From assembly GCF_024753145.1 (NCBI RefSeq), contig NZ_JANUGU010000005.1, forward strand, positions 124,001 to 188,000: a stretch of DNA of 64,000 bases. The letters are read 5' to 3'. Of the stretch, positions 58,985 to 64,000 are shown in pieces. A program made the position numbers and the translations under genes. The notes beneath the pieces are model-generated. The model made no database searches, was not told where the DNA came from, and saw only the letters and a list, made by a program, of their open reading frames with translations. Position 1 is the stretch's first letter; each line of letters begins with the position of its first letter. This stretch comes from Massilia terrae. GTDB lineage: Bacteria > Pseudomonadota > Gammaproteobacteria > Burkholderiales > Burkholderiaceae_D.

Positions 58985-59806
58985 TTAGATATGCTTGGTT
59001 GTCTTGCTTGAATTGGTTTTCTTCTTGGCCGGCTTCACCGGCTTGCTTGCATCGCTCGGCACCGACAACGCGCTCGACGCCAGCGCCAGGCCGTTCGGAT
59101 AGCGCATGTCGATCGTGTCGATATGCCCGTCCTGCAGGCGCGCCACCAGTTGCGGGTAGATGCCGACCAGGCGGTCCACGCGCGTCTTGAGCGTCTTGTT
59201 GTCCTGCTCGCGGCCAAGCGCCACGCTCATGCCGTTGTCCAGCTTGACCGTCCACGCGTAGCGGTCCGACAGGCTGAGCGACTCCGGCGCCAGCTTGATC
59301 GGCGCGAACCAGCTGCGCAGCTGCGCAAAGCGCGCCAGCACGTCCTTCTCGCTGCCCGGCGGCCCCTCGAACGCCGGCAGCGGATGATCGTCGTCGGCCT
59401 CGGCCAGGTTGGCGGTGAAGACATCGCCCTTCACCGACAGCAGGCGCCCATCCTCGCCCCAGGTGCCGAGGGCTTCATGTTCCTCGACGTCGACGATCAG
59501 CTCATTCGGCCACTCGCGCCGCACCGAAGCGCGCCGCACCCACGGCACCGACTCGAACACGCCGCGTACCTGGTCCAGGTCGGCCGTGAAGAAGTTCCCC
59601 TTGACCTTCCCCACGATGCCGTTACGGACCGTCAGCTCGTTCACGTGCTTCAGGCCGATGCCGTACATGCTCTCGACCTTCACCGTGCGCAGCGTGAACA
59701 TCGGACGCTGCGACACCCACCACACCCCCGATGCGATACAGGCGAGCACCGTCAGGGCCATCAGGCCGCCGGCGGTCGCATTCAGGGTTCGGGTGTCTTG
59801 CCACAT
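58985..59806 (-). CDS. ftsQ: Cell division protein FtsQ
   Basis: A 273-aa bitopic protein: one N-terminal membrane helix (about residues 14-32), a POTRA domain (VKVESMYGIGLKHVNE onward) and the FtsQ beta domain. The basic Lys-rich C-terminus is typical of Oxalobacteraceae forms. It links FtsA/FtsZ to FtsB and FtsL. It follows ddl by 21 nt. Confidence 0.93.
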   Translation of the reverse strand: MWQDTRTLNATAGGLMALTVLACIASGVWWVSQRPMFTLRTVKVESMYGIGLKHVNELTVRNGIVGKVKGNFFTADLDQVRGVFESVPWVRRASVRREWPNELIVDVEEHEALGTWGEDGRLLSVKGDVFTANLAEADDDHPLPAFEGPPGSEKDVLARFAQLRSWFAPIKLAPESLSLSDRYAWTVKLDNGMSVALGREQDNKTLKTRVDRLVGIYPQLVARLQDGHIDTIDMRYPNGLALASSALSVPSDASKPVKPAKKKTNSSKTTKHI

Positions 59807-59827
59807 AATCCGTTTGTCTTTTCCTCG

Positions 59828-60796
59828 TTACTTCTTCTGTTGGCCGATCTTCAGCCGCGCGCCGCGCAGGATCTCGACGCACAGGTCGGCGTATTCCAGC
59901 CCGATCGCGCGGCCCGCCATCGGCACCAGCGAGTGCCCCGTCATGCCGGGCGAGGTGTTCGCCTCCAGCAGGAAGGGCTTGTTGTCCGATGCGCGCAGCA
60001 GCACGTCGATACGCGCCCAGCCTTCGCAGCCCAGCGCGTTGAAGGCGTCCACGGCGATGCGCTGGATGGCGGCGGTGCTCGCGGCGTCCACGTCGGCCGG
60101 GCAGTAGTACTTGGTGTCGTCGGTGAAGTACTTGTTCTGGTAGTCGTAATTGCCTTGCGGGGCCACGATCTCGACGATCGGCAGCGCGCGCGCGGTCTTG
60201 CCGCGGCCAAGCACGGTCACGGTCAGTTCGCGGCCGCTGACGAATTCCTCGGCCAGCACTTCCTCGTCGAAGCCGGCGGCCAGCTCGTAGGCGGCCTTCA
60301 GCTCATCGGCCTTGGTGACCTTGGTGATGCCGATGGTCGAGCCTTCATGCGGCGGCTTGACGATCAGCGGCAGGCCCAGATCGGCGGCGACCTTGTCGAG
60401 GTCGGTGTCGGCCATCAGCACCGCGTAGTTCGGCGTGGGCAGGCCATGGTGCAGCCAGATCTTCTTGGTGGTGATCTTGTCCATCGCGACCGACGAGGCC
60501 ATCACGCCGCTGCCGGTGTAGGGAATGCCGAGCTGTTCGAGCACGCCCTGCAGGCTGCCGTCCTCGCCGTAGCGGCCGTGCAGCGCGATGAACACGCGGT
60601 CGAATTTTTCGGCGGCCAGCTCGGCGATCGAGCGTTCGGCCGGGTCGAAGCCATGGGCGTCGATGCCCTTGCTTTTCAATGCCTGCAGCACGCCGGTGCC
60701 GGACATGATCGATACCTCGCGCTCGGCGGAGCGGCCGCCGAACAACACGCCGACCTTGCCGAAGGCCTTGGCATCAGTGGAAGAAAGTGCGCTCAC
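59828..60796 (-). CDS. ddl: D-alanine-D-alanine ligase
   Basis: A 322-aa ATP-grasp ligase joining two D-alanines for the peptidoglycan stem. [14 protein letters not shown] opens the enzyme, [10 protein letters not shown] and the ATP loop [12 protein letters not shown] follow, and [13 protein letters not shown] is the C-terminal mark. The start is a GTG at 60796 that overlaps the murC stop as GTGA. It lies between murC and ftsQ. Confidence 0.95.
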   Translation of the reverse strand: MSALSSTDAKAFGKVGVLFGGRSAEREVSIMSGTGVLQALKSKGIDAHGFDPAERSIAELAAEKFDRVFIALHGRYGEDGSLQGVLEQLGIPYTGSGVMASSVAMDKITTKKIWLHHGLPTPNYAVLMADTDLDKVAADLGLPLIVKPPHEGSTIGITKVTKADELKAAYELAAGFDEEVLAEEFVSGRELTVTVLGRGKTARALPIVEIVAPQGNYDYQNKYFTDDTKYYCPADVDAASTAAIQRIAVDAFNALGCEGWARIDVLLRASDNKPFLLEANTSPGMTGHSLVPMAGRAIGLEYADLCVEILRGARLKIGQQKK

Positions 60797-62187
60797 GTTG
60801 AAGCCTTTTGGGTTGTCAGTTGATGGGGGACGCCGCTGATCGAGCCTGCGCCCATGGTGATGACGACGTCGCCATCGCGTGCCGCGTTTTGAATCGCGGC
60901 CGGCATGTCGGCAATCGCCTGCACAAAAATCGGTTCCACCTTGCCGGCGGCGCGCAGCGCGCGCGCCAGGGCGCGGCCATCGGCGGCCACGATCGGCGCC
61001 TCGCCGGCGGCGTACACGTCGGCCAGCAGCAGCACGTCGACGGAGGACAGCACGCGCACGAAGTCCTCGAACAGGTCGCGGGTGCGGGTGTAGCGGTGCG
61101 GCTGGAAGGCCAGCACCAGGCGCCGGCCCGGGTAGGCGGCGCGCGCGGCGGCCAGCGTCACCTCGGTCTCGACCGGGTGGTGGCCGAAGTCGTCGACCAG
61201 CGCGAAGCTGCCGCCGCCTGGGATCTGGATCTCGCCGTAGCGGGTGAAGCGGCGGCCGACGCCGCGGAATTCGGCCAGACCCTGCGCGGTGGAAGCGTCG
61301 TCGACGCCGATCTCGCGCGCGATCGCGATCGCCGAGCAGGCGTTCAGCACATTGTGCATGCCGGGCTGGTTGAGAACGAACTCGGTGTCCGGATAGCCGG
61401 CCTGGCGCACGGTGAAGCGCATTTGCAGGCCGTCGGCGCGCGCGTTCAGGGCGCGCACTTCGGCTTCTTCCGAAAAGCCGTAGGTGGTCACGGGCTTGGT
61501 CACCTGCGGCAGGATCGCGCGCACATGCGGGTCGTCGATGCACATCATCGCGCGGCCGTAGAACGGCAGGCGGTGGGTGAAGTGCACGAAGGCCGCCTTG
61601 AGCTTCTCGAAATCGTGCTCGTAAGTGTCCATGTGGTCGGCGTCGATGTTGGTGATCACCTCGATCATCGGCGACAGGTTCAGGAACGAGGCATCCGATT
61701 CGTCGGCCTCGGCCACGATATAGTCGCCGGTGCCCAGCTTGGCGTTGGCGCCGGCGCTGTTCAGGCGGCCGCCGATGACGAAGGTCGGGTCCAGCCCGCC
61801 CTGGGCCAGCACCGAGGCCACCAGGCTGGTGGTGGTGGTCTTGCCGTGGGTGCCGGCGATGGCGATGCCCCGCTTCAGGCGCATCAGCTCACCGAGCATG
61901 ATCGCGCGCGGCACGATCGGCACCTTGGCGGCGCGCGCCGCCACCACTTCCGGATTGGATTCGTTGACCGCGGTCGAGGTCACGACGGCGTCGGCGCCGG
62001 CGACGTTGGCGGCAGCGTGGCCGATCATCACTTGCGCGCCCAGCTGCGCCAGGCGCTGGCTGGCGGCGTTGTTCGACAGGTCGGAGCCCGACACCTTGTA
62101 GCCGAGGTTGAGCAGCACCTCGGCGATGCCGCTCATGCCGCTGCCGCCGATGCCGACGAAGTGAATGTGTTTGATCTTGTGCTTCAT
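60793..62187 (-). CDS. murC: UDP-N-acetylmuramate-L-alanine ligase
   Basis: A 464-aa Mur ligase adding L-alanine to UDP-MurNAc. [14 protein letters not shown] is the nucleotide/UDP motif and [11 protein letters not shown] near residue 112 is the P-loop. Length is normal. Its ATG overlaps the murG stop by 4 nt and its stop overlaps ddl; both point to coupled translation. Confidence 0.96.
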   Translation of the reverse strand: MKHKIKHIHFVGIGGSGMSGIAEVLLNLGYKVSGSDLSNNAASQRLAQLGAQVMIGHAAANVAGADAVVTSTAVNESNPEVVAARAAKVPIVPRAIMLGELMRLKRGIAIAGTHGKTTTTSLVASVLAQGGLDPTFVIGGRLNSAGANAKLGTGDYIVAEADESDASFLNLSPMIEVITNIDADHMDTYEHDFEKLKAAFVHFTHRLPFYGRAMMCIDDPHVRAILPQVTKPVTTYGFSEEAEVRALNARADGLQMRFTVRQAGYPDTEFVLNQPGMHNVLNACSAIAIAREIGVDDASTAQGLAEFRGVGRRFTRYGEIQIPGGGSFALVDDFGHHPVETEVTLAAARAAYPGRRLVLAFQPHRYTRTRDLFEDFVRVLSSVDVLLLADVYAAGEAPIVAADGRALARALRAAGKVEPIFVQAIADMPAAIQNAARDGDVVITMGAGSISGVPHQLTTQKAST

Positions 62188-63263
62188 GTACGCTGCCCTG
62201 CCAGTTGTTCGAGTACGCCCGCGATGGCGTCGTTGGCGTCGCGCTGGCCGACCGCCATCGCGGCTTCCGCCATGCGCAGGCAATCGTCGCGCGACGTCGC
62301 TTGCAGCAGGCTCGCGAGCCGCTGCGGGTTCAGTTCGCCCTGCGGCAAGTGCACCGCCGCTTTCTGCTTGTCCATCCAGATCGCGTTGTCGCGCTGGTGG
62401 CTGGTGGTGCTGGCTACGAAAGGCACCAGCACGCTGGCCACGCCGGCCGCGGTCAGTTCCGACACCGTGATCGCGCCGGCGCGGCAGATCACCAGGTCGG
62501 CGTTCGCGTATTCGGCGGCCATGTCGTCGATGAAGTCGAGCACATTGGCCTGCACGCCGGCCTGGGCGTACGCAGCGCGCAGCGCCTCGATGTTCTTCTT
62601 GCCCGACTGGTGGGTCACCACCGGGCGCTCGCCGGCCGGGATCAGGGCCAGCGCCGCCGGCACCGCGTCGTTCAGCACCTTGGCGCCCAGGCTGCCGCCC
62701 ACCACCAGGATGTTGAGCGGGCCGCCGCGGCTGGCGAAGCGGCGCGCCGGCGCCGGCATGGCGAGGATCTCCTTGCGCACCGGGTTGCCGGTGACGACCG
62801 CCTTGCCGGCGGCCTTGCCGAAGTCCGCCGGGAAGCCGAACAGGACGCGCTGCGCCAGCGGCGTGAGCGTCTTGTTCGACAGGAGCAGCGCGGCGTCGGC
62901 ATTGACCAGCGCCAGCGGGATGCCCTTCAGGCGCGCCATCATGCCGCCCGGGACCGTGACGTAGCCGCCCATGCCGAGCACCACGTCGGGCTTCCTCTTG
63001 CCGAGGAAGCCGAGCACGTGGCCGAAGCTGGCCGCCATCTTGAACGCGCCCGAAATGGTGTGGCCGATGCCCTTGCCACGCATGCCGGCGAAGTCGATGG
63101 TATCCATCTCGATGCCGTGCTTCGGCACGATGTCGCGTTCCATGCCGTGCGCGGTGCCGAGCCAGCTGACTTCCCAGCCGCGCGCGCGCATGGTCTGCGC
63201 GATCGCGATGCCGGGGAAAATGTGGCCGCCGGTGCCGGCCGCCATGATCATCAGGCGCTTCAT
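62184..63263 (-). CDS. murG: UDP-N-acetylglucosamine transferase MurG, divergent acceptor loop
   Basis: A 359-aa GT28 glycosyltransferase that makes lipid II from lipid I. The N-terminal GTGGHIFPG loop and the sugar-nucleotide stretch [13 protein letters not shown] are normal. Where E. coli and many other MurG proteins have HEQN, this one reads VNAD (residues 120-123), and the region of the usual DDHQ-N motif reads TTSHQRDNA. From memory this form occurs in related Oxalobacteraceae, so it is probably a lineage trait and not damage. Starts and stops overlap ftsW and murC by 4 nt each. Confidence 0.93.
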   Translation of the reverse strand: MKRLMIMAAGTGGHIFPGIAIAQTMRARGWEVSWLGTAHGMERDIVPKHGIEMDTIDFAGMRGKGIGHTISGAFKMAASFGHVLGFLGKRKPDVVLGMGGYVTVPGGMMARLKGIPLALVNADAALLLSNKTLTPLAQRVLFGFPADFGKAAGKAVVTGNPVRKEILAMPAPARRFASRGGPLNILVVGGSLGAKVLNDAVPAALALIPAGERPVVTHQSGKKNIEALRAAYAQAGVQANVLDFIDDMAAEYANADLVICRAGAITVSELTAAGVASVLVPFVASTTSHQRDNAIWMDKQKAAVHLPQGELNPQRLASLLQATSRDDCLRMAEAAMAVGQRDANDAIAGVLEQLAGQRT

Positions 63264-64000
63264 TGGCGGCCTCCCCGCATGCGGACGCGGTTCTCGTAAT
63301 CGATGCGCAGCAGGATCGCCAGGCCGACGCAGTTGAACAACACGCCCGAGCCGCCGTAGCTCATCAGGGGCAAGGTCAGCCCCTTGGTCGGCAGCAGGCC
63401 CAGGTTCACGCCCATATTGATGAAGGTCTGCACGCCGATCCAGATGCCGATGCCCTTCGCGGCCAGGCCGGCGAAGGTCTGGTCGAGGGCGATGGCCTGG
63501 CGGCCGATGTCGAAGGCGCGCTTGACCAGGAAGTAGAACAGGCCGATCACCACCAGCACGCCGATGAGGCCCAGCTCCTCGCCGATCACGGCCATGATGA
63601 AGTCGGTGTGCGCTTCCGGCAGGTAGTGCAGCTTCTCGACGCTGCCGCCAAGGCCAACGCCGAAGATCTCGCCGCGGCCGAAAGCGATCAGCGAGTGGGT
63701 CAGCTGGTAGGCCTTGTCCAGCGCATTCCCTTCCTGCCACGGGTCGAGGTAGGCGAACATGCGCGCGCGGCGGAACGGCGACAACGCGATGATCGAGGTG
63801 AACACCATCACCAGCACGGCGCCGATGCCGCTGAACCAGACCATATTGAAGCCGCCCAGGAACAGGATGCCCATCGAGATGCAGACGATGACGCCGAAGG
63901 CGCCGAGGTCGGGCTCCCACAGCAGCAGCAGGCCGACCACGCCCATCGCCACCGCCATCGGCAGGAAGCCCTTGGTCAGCTTGTGCATGTACTGCTGCTT
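63260..64000 (-). CDS. ftsW: Peptidoglycan polymerase FtsW, 3' part
   Basis: The last 246 codons of FtsW, a SEDS glycosyltransferase; the frame runs off the right edge of the window, so the gene start is beyond it. Conserved stretches include [37 protein letters not shown] and the final [21 protein letters not shown], which are FtsW/RodA marks. Several membrane segments are seen. The stop overlaps the murG ATG by 4 nt. Confidence 0.93.
   Translation of the reverse strand, partial: KQQYMHKLTKGFLPMAVAMGVVGLLLLWEPDLGAFGVIVCISMGILFLGGFNMVWFSGIGAVLVMVFTSIIALSPFRRARMFAYLDPWQEGNALDKAYQLTHSLIAFGRGEIFGVGLGGSVEKLHYLPEAHTDFIMAVIGEELGLIGVLVVIGLFYFLVKRAFDIGRQAIALDQTFAGLAAKGIGIWIGVQTFINMGVNLGLLPTKGLTLPLMSYGGSGVLFNCVGLAILLRIDYENRVRMRGGRQ

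Overview
The window reads as chromosome of a high-GC betaproteobacterium of the Burkholderiales, most likely Oxalobacteraceae (Massilia/Janthinobacterium-like). This is inferred from gene order (pilB-pilC ... pilD-coaE-zapD-yacG; ftsW-murG-murC-ddl-ftsQ-ftsA-ftsZ followed by lpxC, a DciA-like gene, secA and argJ) and from protein character. No search was run. No rRNA, tRNA or CRISPR array was seen.

1-22.0 kb: a truncated alpha/beta hydrolase, then a BMP-type nucleoside/purine ABC importer (binding protein, double ATPase, two permeases). A long minus-strand series follows. Read in transcription order it is xdhA-xdhB-xdhC, guanine deaminase, adenosine deaminase, a TonB-dependent receptor, a 5'-nucleotidase lipoprotein and an S1/P1 nuclease, with hydroxyisourate hydrolase divergent from xdhA. 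Together these could degrade external nucleic acid to nucleosides, import them and oxidise the purines through xanthine and urate. A MipA/OmpV-like protein and a secreted CxxCH protein lie beside them.

22.0-27.3 kb: a ClpP-like protein, a CorC/HlyC-type membrane protein, and the type IV pilus genes pilB and pilC.

27.29-33.33 kb: an apparent mobile element inserted 10 bp after pilC. Its ends form an inverted pair, each with three copies of a 16-17 bp site as in Tn7/Tn5053-type ends, but no transposase is visible inside. The cargo is a nitrilase-fold protein of 586 aa, a small protein with internal repeats, and a divergent 944-aa protein with nuclease-like, STAND NTPase, helical-repeat and SEC-C parts. 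This is the best candidate for an undescribed defence system.

33.3-39.2 kb: more accessory DNA between pilC and pilD: a gene remnant, a small ORF, a GH109-like oxidoreductase with a C-terminal frameshift, a GH35 beta-galactosidase, and a CMAH-like metallo-beta-lactamase-fold protein with a flavin reductase.

39.3-48.8 kb: pilD-coaE-zapD-yacG, a LysR regulator, D-amino-acid dehydrogenase, a NUDIX hydrolase, a DUF815-type ATPase, argJ, an AI-2E-family membrane protein, and an AbrB/PIN toxin-antitoxin pair.

48.8-64 kb: secA, a DciA-like gene, lpxC, an EamA transporter, a peroxiredoxin, a methyltransferase, and the division/cell-wall cluster ftsZ-ftsA-ftsQ-ddl-murC-murG-ftsW, with ftsW cut by the window end.

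Six copies of a REP/BIME-like palindromic repeat are scattered through the window. One lies inside xdhC and keeps the reading frame open.
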